Positions 22,812 to 38,500 of a DNA stretch of 64,000 nucleotides are shown here, one piece after another. Both the position numbers and the translations under genes were made by a program. Source of the stretch: Klebsormidium nitens (Eukaryota > Streptophyta > Klebsormidiophyceae > Klebsormidiales > Klebsormidiaceae); the NCBI GenBank assembly GCA_000708835.1, contig DF237103.1, forward strand, positions 105,185 to 169,184. Direction: 5' to 3'. The notes beneath the pieces are model-generated. The model saw only the letters and a list, made by a program, of their open reading frames with translations. It was not told the DNA's origin and did no database searches. Each line of letters begins with the position of its first letter. Within the stretch, counting starts at the first letter, position 1.

Positions 22812-25800
22812 ATGGTGAAAGGTAAGGCAGAGCAATTCTCCATGTGTTGCTATTCTCTCTAGGAGGAGACGTTCGCTTGTCTTCAACATGCGCGGATGCA
22901 GGATGGAGAAGAAAACGTTAGCCAGTTCTGGCGGACATGTATTCGTACGTTGGTTATTTCTTTGTGGTTCAGCAATTGTCTTTGGAGTCTTTCGTGCGCG
23001 TGTAAAGTTGGCAACAAGGACCTGACCGTTGATGAGGTATTATTGAGCATTTCAAATTAGCGTGACGTACCTTCTGAGTGTTGGTCCACTCCTTTTCTGT
23101 TGGATTGCAGTGTCCGTCAAATGGCAGAAGGAGGAGTTTGCGCTGGAGGTGGACGAGACGCAGCCACCGGTGGTCTTCAAGACACAGTTGTTCAGCTTGA
23201 CAGGAGTACCACCGGAGCGCCAAAAGATTATGGTGAAAGGAGGATTGCTTAAGGTCAGCAATTAGCAGCTTCCTGGGCAGGGTTCCTTGTGGCTTTTCAT
23301 GCTCTCTTGTAGGTGTAGACGAGCTGCTCAAAGTCTAGGGTTTCTTATCGCTCCCTGCTTACAATCTCCTGGATGAAGGGAGAGTTGGGTGAAGGTTTGT
23401 TGGCGGAGGACAGATTGGCAATGTTTCTGATGTCGTGTGGGCGTCCTTTGTTCCAGGATGATGGAGACTGGAACAAGGTGGGGCTAAAGGCTGGGCAGAA
23501 GTTGATGATGATGGGGACTGCCGACAAGCTACCAGAGGCGCCGAAGGATGCACCTGTCTTTGTTGAGGATCTGCCGGAGGATCAACAAGAAGCCGCGCTT
23601 ACGGTGAGCAATAGAGGGATTTGAGTGCAAGCCGATCTGGTCGTTATGGCAATCCTTTTGGGAACCAGTCTTTCATGTCATGGTAAAAATCAATCGAAGC
23701 AAAGATGGCCGACTCATGGAAAAGGCGTATTGCAGCCCTTCAAGCTTCCCGAAAGGTTTCATCTTTCAGCAACTCTGCATTCCTTGCTTTTGCACCTTAG
23801 TGACTGTGTTCGACCAGCTTAGAATTAACCCGGAATATACTTCTTGGTGGCCATGAGGATCTCAAAGTGCTCGGATTTAACGTTGTAGCAAAGTCCTGTT
23901 TCGCATGTTGTTCTTGGATACGCAGAATTGCGTGTTTACTGATTTGTCTTGCCGTCATACGCTGTCGCAGAAAGATGCATCCGTCGGGCTCATCAACCTG
24001 GGCAACACGTGCTACATGAACTCCACCATCCAGTGCCTGCACTCTGTGCCGGAGCTCAAGGATGCGTTGTCCCTCTACAAGCCACAGGATGGCATCGGCG
24101 CAGACAACAACCACAAGCTGACTCTCGCAGCCAAGGCCCTCTTCAAGGAGCTTGACACTAGCTACAAGCCAGTGATGCCGTTCAACTTTCTGATGGTGAG
24201 TATTACAGTAGGAGAATGACGTTGGACGTCGCTATCTCGCTTCATTGCTACATGAAGCAAGATAGACAATCTCTTAACAGCATTCAACCCTTTGAGCGAA
24301 GGGTTCGCAAACTTGGGACTTACGTAGACATATACGCTGTATGTTCATTTGTTTTAAGGTGCACCTGGTGGATGAAAGTCTGTGCTGCCAGGAAGCTGTA
24401 CGAGATCTATCTAATTGGTGCTCCTGTCTCCGCAGCTGTTCCGCCAGTTGTACCCTCAGTTTGCACAGACGGGCGAAGGTGGCGCGTACATGCAGCAGGT
24501 ATGTTGCTAGCTTGAACTTTGAGAGTATAGCTGGGGCGTCATGTTGCGTGCTTTTCTTTGTCAGATTGATATGTCGCTTGACCTTTCCAGACCATTTCAA
24601 AGGCGCCAGATTGCACTCCAAGGATTCAGCTCAGTCTGTGGCTGTGCCTCGACCGAGCCAAGTTTCAGCAACGAGTGCGGGAGTGATTTCTTCCTAGGTA
24701 GGAACGATGCAGTGCCCAAACCTTGTTCGCGGGTGTTGCCTCGTCAGTTCGTGCGGTTTTCTCAGTCGTCGGTCTACTTGTTGCAGGACGCCGAAGAATG
24801 CTGGTCGCAGTTCATCTATGCGCTGTCTACTCGGCTCCGAGACACTCAGGGTGGCGGGTTAGTCAAAACTTGTCCCTCGCTCACAGTCTTTTGGGCTGCC
24901 TGGAATTGCTCTTCCTGCGGTTATGCACTTCTCGAAGCAAGGAGGCTCATATGCTTTCTTTTTGCAAAGCCCGGCTTGAATTATTTTCATGTTCATGAGT
25001 GCACTTGTCTTTTTAGCGGGTCAGATGGTTGGTTGAAGAGGCTTTGTGTTCTTCCTTCCGGCGCAGGTCAAGTGCCGTAGTGAACGACCTGTTTGGTATC
25101 GACATGACGAGCACTTTGAGGTCGGAGGAGAGCGGGGAGGAGAGCACAGAGGCGGAGACGGTCTACAAGCTGGGAGTGCACATCTCATCGGAGGTCAACT
25201 ACGTCCATGAAGGCATCAAGCATGTAGGTCACAGTGTTCGTCACACTGTTCGTAAAAGTTAATCGTAACACTGTTCGTCTTCGCTCCTCCACACAGAGTT
25301 GGTTGGTTACTTCGGGTAGGACATGGGAAGTTTGTATCCGACCGCTGGCATCCCGGTGTCCTGAAGCATCGAAAGTCCTTCCCCTTTTAAGGCAGTTCCT
25401 CGACTAGAGTCAGGATTCCAGTTGTGTCCATGTTTCTTGTGCGCTACAACATTCAGATTTGCTTTGATTGGTAGTCTGCCCCGATGTGTCCTTTCGTCGT
25501 GGGTCCCCTCGACACTTCGAGCTACAAGCGGTTGGCGACTTTGAAGACGAAGCAGCTTCGTCCCGTTGCCAAATTGCTCATTATCCTTCCGAAGCTCGGC
25601 AGGCTGATAAAAAGGGAGCTGCCTGCTGAAGATAGTCGGCATCCCTTCGCCAGCGACTTGCGTCGCAACATTGTTGAAAACTGGTATCAGGTGTTGGTGT
25701 CGATTTGAGTATACGTAGAATTTAAGAACTTCGAGAAGAGTCCTGTTACTTGGGTAGCCTTGCGGGAAGAAAGGTCTCTCATATATAAGGTCTTGACCTC

Positions 25801-28666
25801 TTGACGTTCCAGAATCACTAATATTCACCTTATCACTGCTTCTACAGGGCTTGAAGGGTGAGCTCGAGAAGAACTCGTCGGTACTCGGGCGCAGCGCAGT
25901 ATTCCAGAAGACGTCCCGGATCAGCAAGCTGCCGCAGTACCTGACGGTGCAGTTTGTGCGCTTCTTCTGGAAGAAGGACACGCAGAAGAAGGCCAAGATT
26001 CTCAGGGTGAGCTACATTGGCGAGGCTCTGGTTGGGAATTGGTGCAATCCTCTCGTGGCAAAGGACTTCAATGATTGAGCTCGCAGCTCAGACTCAGGAC
26101 GCGTTCACTCAGTTCGTTTGAGAAGCTTTTGAGAAGCGCATGTCAGTACAACAGTCGTGGTCTCTTGTTGTCAACGTCATTGTCTTCCGTGCTGGGGATT
26201 GAGTCATCGACCAAGAGGAGAGGGGGGCACCTTTTAGCAGTCCGCTTCTATTTGTGTGCGCTTGAATTGTGTCGCTGTTGATCGCGAGATGGTCTGCAAA
26301 GTCTCTGGGAGTCACAGAGGATCCGAAAGCCGGCCGGAGACATATGACGATGAGATGCTTGTTGCGTTGACTGCTTTTATGTATTCATGGGCTCAAGGCC
26401 TAAGGCTCGGCGTCACCCTTTGTCTTCCTTAACCGTATGCAGCCCGTTCATTATCCGATGAACCTGGACGTGTTCGACTTCTGTACGGAAGAGCTGCAAG
26501 AAAAGTTGAAGCCCGCTAGAAAGGTGAGTCGTCGTCCGATGCGGGCATCTCGAGCAAGCGCTTCAAAGACGCTAGTGCCCGATCCTCAGATCTTTCCACT
26601 GAAAAGTGGTAGATGCCTGAGAATTGGCAGGTTGCCAGAGTGCCGGGAGACTTTCAACAGTCCGTCAGTGCGATGTCACAGTTGTCACGCAATCTGAGAG
26701 CGCCACAGGAAGTTTGAGCTGGGGCTGTCTGCACAGGCGTTTCGTAGGTTGAGAACGCCATCACTGTTCTGCAGAAGCTACGCGAACAAGAGGACTTGAA
26801 AGCGGGCCTCGAGAAGAAGAACAAAGGAAAGGGGATCGAAGGGGCAACCTCAGCAACGGATGCGAAGGAGGAGAAGGTGGCCGGAGACACGGAGATGAGC
26901 GAGGCGCATGTAAGCGTGAAGATTGCATGTTTTCCACGTTGGGCGTGCATCCCGGTCGTCGAAACGTGTTTGCCTCTAGTCCTGATGTATGAGCAAGTAG
27001 GAAAAGGTAGTTGGGGACGTTGTAGAAGGTTTCAAGCGCGATCATCTGCCCTCTTTCCTACTTTTCAGCGCCTGTGCAAGTACTTCCCGACAAATCTTGC
27101 GGGGAAACATTGCGCCGCGTAGAATATTACTTCGTATACTTAGAGTTGCTCGTGCAGTTCGTTTTGCAAATTTGCACGATTTGTGCTGTTCCCGCATTCT
27201 TCGAATTTGCTCTGCTCATTTCCTCAGGGCCAGGAAGGTGCAACTCTCTGTTCTCAAGTGGTTGGTCTGTTGGCTTGTGCAATATCAGGTCATAAAGTTG
27301 CGTTGATTGAACATCGTGGTTGCAAGCCTTCACGGAACTCTGTGCATTAAAACTTCGTATTGGTTTTTCCAGGAGGTTGCGACTGCGGATGCCCCGAAAG
27401 AGACGTCTACAGCAGACAGCAAAGGTACGTGAATGTCTTGAAGCGTTCAAGTGCCTGTATCGGACTGAAAAGCATTGCAAGTTCACCCCGCTGTTTCATA
27501 TGAAGCTTATATCTTCTTCTGTGTTGTCTGGCATCACGTTCTTCGTGCCGTGTTCTCGAACTGCATGATGTTTCGCTGTGGTGAAGCTCCGACTTCGCGA
27601 CATCGTACTTCGTGAAGCACATTTGCGAGCAACTTCGCTGGCACGTCCACCAACGCCTTGGTCCTATGTTGACGTACTCGAGACCTTGTCGCAGGCGCGG
27701 GGCCTTCTTCGTCGTCATCGGAAGCAGCGGGGAGCAGCAAAGAACTGACAGGCATCTACGACTTGTGGGCGGTTCTCACGCACAAGGGGCGGAGCGCTGA
27801 TTCGGGACACTATACTGCGTGGGTAAAGCAAGACAAGGGTAAGTTGTTTAGTCGCGCGCTGTCATCGTTGTTTCCAGTTGTTGCTTTTGACGACAGCTGG
27901 TAGACGTGGCAGCGTATTTAGCTGTTTACTGTACAGCGGAGCTTGGACAAGGGTCTCGGTTCTAATTGCAGCATCTGGAACGAGGATACGAACCATTCCA
28001 GCTGTGCGTGCAGCCCTCTTTGCACCATCTGCATCCGTCTCTCTGCCAACGTTAAGGTGCTTGAGTCATTTGTTCCGGATACAGATACAGAAGTTGTCAG
28101 AGGCGGTTCCTGTTGCGTTTTTGTTTTGGAGCATTGCTTTCACATACTGTGTGTGTCTCACCCTTCTTCAATCCAGTAGCTACCAAACTTGGTTGGCTTC
28201 AGGAGATTTCAAGGTTTTGGAAGCAGTCGGCAGAGCAGTAGGTAAGGCCGGCAGGTTTTGCCGATAGCAGCCTAGGAGAGTTCGCTGCTTGTTGATATCC
28301 ATTTACATGGAAATCATTCAGGAGGGTGGACGTTGTTTGATGACGACAAGCCCATACCGCAAAGGGAGGACGACATCCTGAAGCTTGCTGGAGGAGGTGA
28401 GACTGCCTTTCGTTCAGCCTTTGAAGTCTGTTCCAATCGTCAGTTCTGTGTTTCAAATCTTGCCTGAAGGAAGGTTGCTGAGCACGTTCCGATTCATTGG
28501 AAAATTTGGCACGCTGCTAGATAGGGAGTGCTGCAGCCTTGCTGAATTGACTGATCATCCTCCCAATCTATACCCAGAAAAGCTTGACTCGGTCCTGCTT
28601 TATCATGCAGGTGACTGGCACATGGCTTATATTTGCCTCTATAAAGCCCGAGTGCCCTCAGCTTAG
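22812..28666 (+). CDS. UBP6: UBP6/USP14-type proteasome-associated deubiquitinase
   Basis: Cysteine protease that trims ubiquitin from substrates at the 26S proteasome. Fourteen exons: 22812-22821, 23111-23253, 23457-23603, 23971-24195, 24436-24498, 24787-24857, 25067-25223, 25848-26006, 26443-26523, 26748-26909, 27373-27424, 27695-27838, 28322-28396, 28611-28666. All are in phase and give 514 residues (Arabidopsis UBP6/7 about 480). An N-terminal ubiquitin-like domain (VSVKWQKEEFALEV to LMMMGTADKL, about 4-85) precedes the catalytic domain. The Cys box GLINLGNTCYMNST puts the nucleophile at about Cys114. QQDAEECW follows, and the His box SADSGHYTAWVKQ gives His at about 461, with LFDDDKP just after. 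YLTVQFVRFFWK and GDWHMAYICLYKAR are family blocks. A Ser-rich acidic linker around 380-435 is the most divergent part. The first coding exon is only 10 bases. Confidence 0.95.
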
Positions 28667-29910
28667 ATTAGCGATGGATCAAGGCAGATTCTTTCCGGAA
28701 GGTTGGACATGCGCTGATTGATGCTTCTTCTCAATGCCGCTTCACAAGATTGGGGAAGTCACTTTCGGCTTTCGATTGTCAGCGCTAAATGTTTCCATCA
28801 TGATGCGGCGTTGACCCGTTTGTGTTCGAAACATGAGCGGTTGATGGCGCGGAGATGCGCATGGAGCTATCTGAACTTCCGCAAATTGGTGTACACAAGA
28901 AACACATCATACAAAAGCATAATCATCATCGTGACTTTTTGTGACCATCATCAATGATAATCAATCTGCTGGGCCGGTCGTTTGACTTCATTTAACCAGC
29001 AGCCAGAGCCTGAAAAAATTGCCGGGATTTGTTACATGAGTGCTTATGCTGCACGTGATCTTTCATTGTGCTTCAACTAAGATTCTGACGGTGCGCATGC
29101 GAGTGTAAAAACGAAGGTATTCGTCATGTACGAGCAGTCGATCTTACAGAAGCTTACCCGTCTATGCATTACCTGCTATCTAGATAGTAGGCGCCGGGCG
29201 GCGTCGCGGGGGTCTTCAAACACAAATTGAACCTGCGCTTGCTGGCAGCTAATCTCGAGGACCTAGATAGGTGATTCTCTACTAATCTCTAGCCTGCTTT
29301 GTACCATTGTACTTCAAGAACCTCGCAACTTACTAGCTGCGCTGGGCTGGCCCAAGCCGTGCGGCGGCCGCGCAGCATGCTCAGCCATAAGCCTGCGTTG
29401 ACGGTCGTGAAGACCAAAACGCGCGCGAACCTCCTTTTACCTCCTCTGCAAAGTGAGAACGCTGTGTGCTGCAACCTGTGGTCTGAATCGGCCTCTTGGG
29501 CCGTTGACAGGCAGAGGAATATGGTTGATGTTGCAATGGCGCAAAAGCGGTTGCCACCAGCTGAACACTCCTCTCTATTACTTGGCTCATTGAAATTGCT
29601 GGCGGCATCAGCTCGGGACTGGTGTTGCAAGGTTTGAGTTTTTCTCATCCTCAAGAGAGTCTGGAGAACCGTAGGTAGTCCTAGTCCTAGTCCTACAGGT
29701 AGACAAAGAGCCGCAATTTGTTGGTGGAAGCGGCTCACACGCTGTTGATTTGTGGGAGCAGTTGAAGCAACTTTGATTGCAGAAACTCAGCTGAAGCGTT
29801 GCCTACATTGTCATAGCAAGTCGTAGTCAGCTGGCAAGAGGAGTTCGTGCTTTTGCCACCTGCACCTACCAACAACGCCTACGCTTTCTCTACAGTCCGC
29901 CACCGCCAAC
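28667..29910. other. Intergenic, no gene seen
   Basis: This 1.2 kb lies between UBP6 and centrin, both plus. It should hold the UBP6 3' UTR and the centrin promoter. A small TAGTCC triplet repeat sits near 29675-29695. A long minus-strand open frame at 29289-29738 has no family resemblance and is not called. Confidence 0.55.
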
Positions 29911-31365
<1,455 letters not shown>

Positions 31366-32543
31366 TTTACGCAATTGTTATATAACTGCCTATTTGGGGG
31401 AACGTTCAAGGACTCTTTGGCTGAGTTGATGGGTGTCACGTCCATCATGTAGGGCAGAGTGCTTTGCTAATACACTGAAGCTTGTCGAGATCAGAGATCC
31501 GCTTGAGATATTGAAACTTTGGTGGTTCTCAGTCCTTCTTTGAAGTGACTGATCGCTTTTATTGGGGGCATCCCATGAAAGCAAGGGCAGTGAACGTAGG
31601 AAGCATTCCAGCGGAAAACTGTCCTGGAAAAGAACAGTGAACAAGGACGACTTGGCAGCATCGACCTCAGAAGGTAACCTTGCAAGCATCTGTACACAGT
31701 GATTTGTCTGTGGCTTGAGGCTATGACAGGCTGCGGTTGGCCAGTCAACCGCTTCATGCGCAAAGAATGTTTTCCTTTACATGCCGCAGCCAACGTTGGG
31801 TCCACATGATGATTAACCGGCAGCTGCTCACATGTCCCTACCGTATACATGATTACAAAAGACAATCCCACTGGGCATGCCACTCAATGCTTACCCCAAG
31901 CTTCCCATCTCTGATGTTCTCTTTTCAGACGCCGTAGCCACACGGGCCATAGGCTTCCATGGCATACATGGGAATCAAAGTTCTGATTGCATGCTCTGCT
32001 AGCACATGTGGAAGTTCAAATTGCATGTTCACAGACGGTTCCCCTGCAATAAGATCGTGTACACAATTTTGATGCTTTTGCATGGTGAATCATTGCAGAG
32101 TCGCCACCAGTGCATCAAGATGAAAGGCATGCATCTGCACTGAGCATATCATGCATGCATGTCATGTTCAATACTTGCGGTTCTGGCATGTAACAGCTGC
32201 TCCACGCGCACCGCGCTCAGTCGACATCTCAAAAACCAGTTGTTACGACCTAGCTACCATAGTGGCAAATGCAGAACAGCAATCGCCATATGACAACCAA
32301 CGCGTGCGAAAAGTCAAGCACATGGGCTCCGTTTCTGAAGGAAGTCCTTCTCTAACCTCACTCACTCCAGCCATGCGCCCATAGAATGGTCGCTGCCATG
32401 TCGGCTTTACCTTCGTGTCAAAATCACGAAAAATGCTTCCCCACAAGCCCCTCTCCAGAACTGACCGGTACCAAATAGGGTAGAAGACAACTGAACGCAT
32501 CAACGTCGAATGTTTGCTCCTGTTCTAGCTACAATTACCCTGC
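31366..32543. other. Intergenic between converging 3' ends
   Basis: This 1.2 kb lies between the centrin stop (plus) and the PRP19 stop (minus). It should hold both 3' UTRs. I see no additional gene; CATGCAT-rich words cluster near 32090-32170. Confidence 0.55.
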
Positions 32544-35500
32544 TTATTCCCCAACAGTCGCGAGCTCGGGCGCCAAGCCAAAGACCCTCAGGTTACGATC
32601 CATGGACGTGACGGCTAAATAGCTGGCATCCTTTCCAAACTTGGCGTTCAGGATCTTGCTTGTTCCTGATAAATCCGGGAAGGTTTTGACGGTGTTCCAC
32701 TCCTGCTTCACCGTCCCAACAGCGTAGATCCTGCAAACAAGATTAGCAAGCTCAGCAAGTCAAACGAACTAAAGCCACCACCAAGCCCCGGATTTGTGTC
32801 TTCGTGAATCCTTAAGGCACTTTGGCGGGAGGGATAATCCTAGCGGCCAAATAAAGGCTTATTACGCTTGCACGAGTTAGCTTTTTGGCTCAGAATCGGA
32901 TTTGAAACACCTGGCAGAAGTTCAAGACCTGCTTGGAAAGTCTGCTCAAGTATAGCCCTCTGCTCTGCACCAGGGCAAACACGAGGACGTTGCCAGCCCT
33001 TCCCGTGCCGGATCGGCACGAGTCAACTTATGGTGGCGACGAAGCAATCCAGCAGACAAGTCGCCGAAAATGTGACTCAGAAGTTCACGCCAGCTCGCTG
33101 ACCTGACGTCCGCTCCGCCGGCGGCCAGGTAGCTCCCGCTGTGGTCGAACTCGACCGTGTTGCAGTCTGTGTCCGCGTCCCAGGGCGCGAACGTGCGGAA
33201 GTTCTTGAGCTTGCGCAGATCCCAAAGCTTGACGCCGTCCCGCGCGGCGGTCGCCAAGAAGTAACCGTTCTCGCTGAACGAGATCGCGTTCACGGGGCCC
33301 GAGTGGCCCTCGAACTTGGCCACGTTCGCCTGCGGGGAGAGCATCGACCATACTAAGTCGTGGTCTGGTAACATAGTCAAGCAATTTGCAAAGACTAGGT
33401 TGAGGGAGGGACATGCGCTGACTGCTAGGTCATCCCAGTCAATGAGCAGGATGATGATTCGGTATAATTATAATCCCATTACAATCGGTGATTTAGAAGT
33501 CAAACACGAAGTGAATCAGTCGGCCCTTCTTCTGAGGCTTCATTGTCCAATGCCAAAGAAATTCAGGCTAAAGGTCCAGCACATGATAGATGACCGACCC
33601 CGCTGCTCCAGTTAAGCCCCCAACCTAGGGCCACATACGCTCGGCTCACCTGCGATTTGACGTCCCAGATCCTGACCAGAGACTCGGCGGTCCCCGTGCC
33701 GAGGATGAGGCCGTCGGGGTGGAAGGAGGCGCACGTGTATCCGTCGGTCACTGACGGGTCAGCGACCTGCGCACACAGGAGTCATGTGAGGCCGTATACT
33801 GGGACCTCGTGTTAACGGCTGAGCCGCTGAGGGGGCCTAGGCACGTACTTATCGAAAGCAGACGCTGATCATGGTCCCAACGAACGTGAGAACCCTTTGA
33901 CCTAAAACTTTCACCCTTTGACCTAAAACTTTCTGTACTCCGAAGAGTGACAAAGGAGGGGGATTCCTTTCTCTAAAAGCGTTGAAGCCAGCTCCGATCT
34001 GATTGTTTTCCAGACACTCAGCGCCTGTTGTGCCCACTTTTGAGTTTGTTTCTCTGCAGCTTCAAAAGGAGTCTGCAGTTTTCTTACCCCTGCCAGAATG
34101 TGCAGATTCAAAGGTAACCTCAACGACGTGATAGACTCAGATGGCAAGCAGCAAGCCACCTTCGACTTTCTTTCTCGTCTCAACCTGGAGCATTCCAACA
34201 CTGAATAATCATCGAAAACCAGAGCGTGCCACCGTTTCGCACCTGAGTGAGGCACAGCCCCGAGGCGAGATCGTAGAAGCCCCAGGTCTTGTCGGAGGAG
34301 GCGGTGACGAAGTAATGGTTGGTCGCGTGCAGAGTGAGGGCTCGGACGTCTGACGCGTGATCGGTCAGCACGTGGACGCATTGGTACTTTCCCTCGTCCG
34401 AACCCTTCCACACGCGCACCGTCTTGTCTGAGGATGCGGACAGGAGAAGGTCCGTCTGGGGCACGAACTTGACGGCGTTCACCTAAAAAGGAGGAAAGTT
34501 TGAGAATCATACGAAAATTTATATCAGAGGCAAGACAGTCGGAAGTTGGTCTCGACTAGTTGTGGGGCGCCTTCTTAGAACACGTCCGTCTGGGGCATGG
34601 ACTTGACGGCATTCACCTGCGAAGAAGGAGAGGACTGGAAACTGCGACGGGAGATTTGTGTAGGCGACGAGGAAGTCAGTGGGTGAGCTAGACTAAGAAG
34701 TGCAGGAATGACTTGGGGGATGAAAACTCCGACGGACAGTGAGAGGGAAAACCGCACGTCTCAGCTGTGAGTCGCAGCCTTTGCATGGTCGTGCACCAGA
34801 ACTTGCAATAAGAGCAGAATCTTGCAAAGGAATAACAGATGTAGAAGACAACGAGGGAGTAAGTCTAAACCCAATTGATCATTTTTCTTCGGAGCATTGA
34901 TCTGAGAAGTGCTCCAAGCTCGCATACAACGACGCTCCTGGAGTGCATCTGACACTCCGTTTGAAAAAATCCCTTTCCTATTGATTGGTCCTGGCAGGTT
35001 TGAAAACCAAAGGGCGCACTTCTTGGGTCGAAGTGAAACGGACGGGAAGGAGAGATGAATGCTATTCGAACGAAGCACGGAGGCACTTTCCTTCTTCCTG
35101 ACAAAATTTTCGAAGCAAATCTGCGAAGCAACTTGTTAAGCCCTGTTCAAACTCTGCGCTCACCTTCTTGGTGTGGCCCGCCAGCGTGGCTTTGATCTGC
35201 CCCGCCGGCCGGTCGAACACCACCACTTGGGCGTCAACACCGCCCGTCAAAATCCAATCCTGCATCGAAACAGGCCATCAACATTTTTAGCGGCAAATAT
35301 TCCGTCCTTCTTCCCAAGCAAGAGAAAACATAACCTTGTGGTCGAAAAGAAGAGGCAGAAGGTCCGCTCGAGGAAGCGAAGCGGCTACGAAACTACGAGA
35401 ATATCTTCCTGAACACCTCTAAAGTCCACGTTTTCCACCTCGCGAACGAACGCAGATTACGCCAGGGTTTCTCGTGATGCGACCGTCCCTGATTTCAACC

Positions 35501-38500
35501 CCACCTTGTCAGAATTGATGTCGCACGCAATGATGCCTGGCTTCGCGGTTTTATGAAGGGGGTGGCTTGACAGCTGGGTGTATCGCTCGAGCGCGTCTGC
35601 GCTCGCAAGAGTGGCCGGAATCTGCAGACCAAAACACATTTTCCGTCAAACCGGGTGAACTCGGGTGTTTGGCGGGTGCCATAACCTGGGCACCCCCGCA
35701 AAACGGTTGCAGGACTTCGTAACATGCCAGCGTCTGCTTTGCGTCCTTCAAGTTGCTATCAGCTTCGCGGCACGCCCGCAAGGGCGCAGGGTACTCATCC
35801 TGTACAAACAGACCGTGCAAGCAATCCAAGAGCGAGAAAAGAACGATACGAGGCCTCGCGAAAGTGTTGATTGGTTCGCCGGTTAGCGGAAAGGATGGAG
35901 AGACAGAGACTCCCGAATCTCCAAAGCTCGCAACAAGTTCCAAAACTTGACTTACATGCGCAATAGCAAACATTCAGCATAAAATTCAGGCAGGCAGGGC
36001 CTCACTTGTCGCTTCTTCCTGCTCTGCGAGAGCTCCACGTTGCACGCAGTCATCTCGGCAACAATCTCCTGCGTAATGCCGGCCTTCGCCTTTTTCGTGG
36101 GCGCCGCCTCCGCATGCTCCTCAGGAGCTGCGCGAAAACGGGACAGACTGCGGTTAGAACGCGCGCACGGCATTCCGGACAGGACCACTCTCGAGCAAAG
36201 CATATCCAGGTTTGATTAGTACACTTGCAAGAAACTCAGAGACTTGTCAGTGGTCAATGTGTTCGACCTGGTCACGGATACAAAGTAAGAAGCAGCGTGT
36301 TTGTTCGACTTTGCTGCCAACGCGTGATGGCCTGCAGCAGCCCGGCCCAGAAACCTGAAGAAGGCCCGCCTCAACCTTCAAGCCGGTTGTGAAACGACGA
36401 AAAGGGGTCAGAGAGACGCCCCTCGACCATCAGAACGCCTTAGGTCCTATCGGCTTCCAATCCAACAAATGTTAGTTTCATATTCGAACAACCTCGGCCC
36501 GTAACAGTTCTCCCTCGTGGTTGCTTTACTTGCTTCGATTCGTTATAAGTTTGCGAGGGATAACTCTCCCCCTGAGAAAGGTCTGCACGCTGCCTCACCC
36601 CTTTTACCGTTGGCCACGTCTGGCCGATGTGGCGCCACCTCAGCCGGAGCTGCAGCGGCCCTGGCCTCCGTCTCCGCCAAGAGAGCACGCGCCTCGTCGC
36701 GCTCTTTTTTCAAGCGGGCAATGACACGGGTTGCGGCGTCGTGCTGTGTGGCCATGCAAAAAGAGCTCTCAGCAACCAGCAAATGATTCTTATTGAAGTG
36801 AATGGAAGCTTTGAAACTTCATATTTAGGAGGCAGAACCGCTATTTAGCAGCTGCGCAAGCTTCTCGATCAGGATGACAGTGTTCGGAGCAATCTGGCCA
36901 GCAAACCTGGCTAGGGCTGCAAATAAGTGCAATGCAAGAGACATTGAAACGAGGAGCGTTTGAATTTTAGACCATGCAGAGCTGGTGATTGTGGGCCCCT
37001 GGATAAAGAACGAGGCAAAACGTAGGACATGGTACCTGGTACAAGGAATAGCTCAGCTCTTGTCGCGCCGTGTGCAGCTGTTGCTCGAGAGAGTAGGTGC
37101 TCAGCACAAACGCATCCCATTCCTGCAAACACAGGGGCAATTGTTGATTGACACATGCAGGTCCTCTTCAGCAAAAGGAACATGCCTTTGCAACTCACAG
37201 GGCCCGAATCTATGCTGCAAGTTCGAGGAACACAAAGAAAGCTTTGAGACGATCCATGCACTCAACCTTCAGACCAGATTGGAGCATGATCAAGTATCAG
37301 CATCGAATGCTCATTTGTGTGTGAATCCCAACGGGGCACAATCAAGTAGTCCTCATGTGCAAATCGTTTCATGCAAAGTAACTCAGTCCAGCAGCAACAG
37401 TGAGAACTCACGTTCTGAAAAGTGGCCAGCATGCCCGGAATGCTGGCACCCGACGCAAGCCGCGGCTTGACGGCCTGCAGGGAGCATGGAGCACACGGTC
37501 AGGCGCAGCCTTGGTCGTTGACTCTTTGACGACATGGATTCCAAAGCAGCTCACCCTGAAAGCTACGAAGTTTTGTGCGCCCCAGTACTTTGCTTTTTGG
37601 TCAAGCGAGCTGTCCAGTAACAACTACCACCATCTAAGGATGGTGCACAGCATCACTGCACATCCAAGGGCGTATGCACTTGCACTTGAGACACATGCAC
37701 CACTAAGTCATGAAACATTCCCTGCACCTTGCAAGTTCTTCCCAGCGCCTAGCATGCATCTCATATACAGCTCTCCTTGAGCATCACCTCAGCGTACAAG
37801 AGGGAGGACCTGAGCTAGTTCTGCTTGTAGGTAGGATCAGGCCCCTGATGCACTGCACTGCAACTTCAACCCACGAGATGTCGCGCCTGCTCCAGCGCCT
37901 TACCTTGTTACTCTTGATCTCGAGAAGGTCATCTTCCGTAAGGGGGTCTTGACTAACCGGATCCACGCCGATATCCTGCATAGGAAAGGCGTATGGTTAG
38001 AATCCGTCTAGAGTTCCGCGCCTACGCTGAGCGAGAACAAGGGCACTCAGTGGGCGTCAATACTTGCTACACATCTGTCGAGCAAGAAAACGTCTGGTTG
38101 CCGACCCAAGGAGTGAGGCCACCTGGAAGTTGGGCACTGGTACAATCCAGGGTGCCATGTCATTTTCTGCCGTCAGTTTGAGCACAAGTCTGGAGTCTGT
38201 CGATGCACTTGGGCGCTGAAGCAGACAAATACAGATCGCACACCAATTCCTCAAACAACCTCAGCACTTTTGCACGGACCAAGCCTCACACCACCGCACT
38301 CAGCTTTCTAGATGCATCGCCCCAACAACTCACACATGTCAAGTACCGGAGCTGCCCTCACCTTGATGTGCTTGAGTATCAATCGCTTCTCAAACAGCGC
38401 CCCCGACTTTGTTGAGACCACCGGCTCTTGAGGAGTCACCCCGGATACTACACAAACATCGCAAGACCAAGTTGCCTACAGACTGAAAGACTGCTTCTCG

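Noticed and set aside
25307-25996. 229-codon open frame on minus inside UBP6
   Set aside because: It covers UBP6 intron 7 and runs antisense to exon 8, which is clearly coding on plus; no motif supports it.
29289-29738. 149-codon open frame on minus between UBP6 and centrin
   Set aside because: No recognisable domain, no supporting splice pattern, and composition like the surrounding intergenic DNA.
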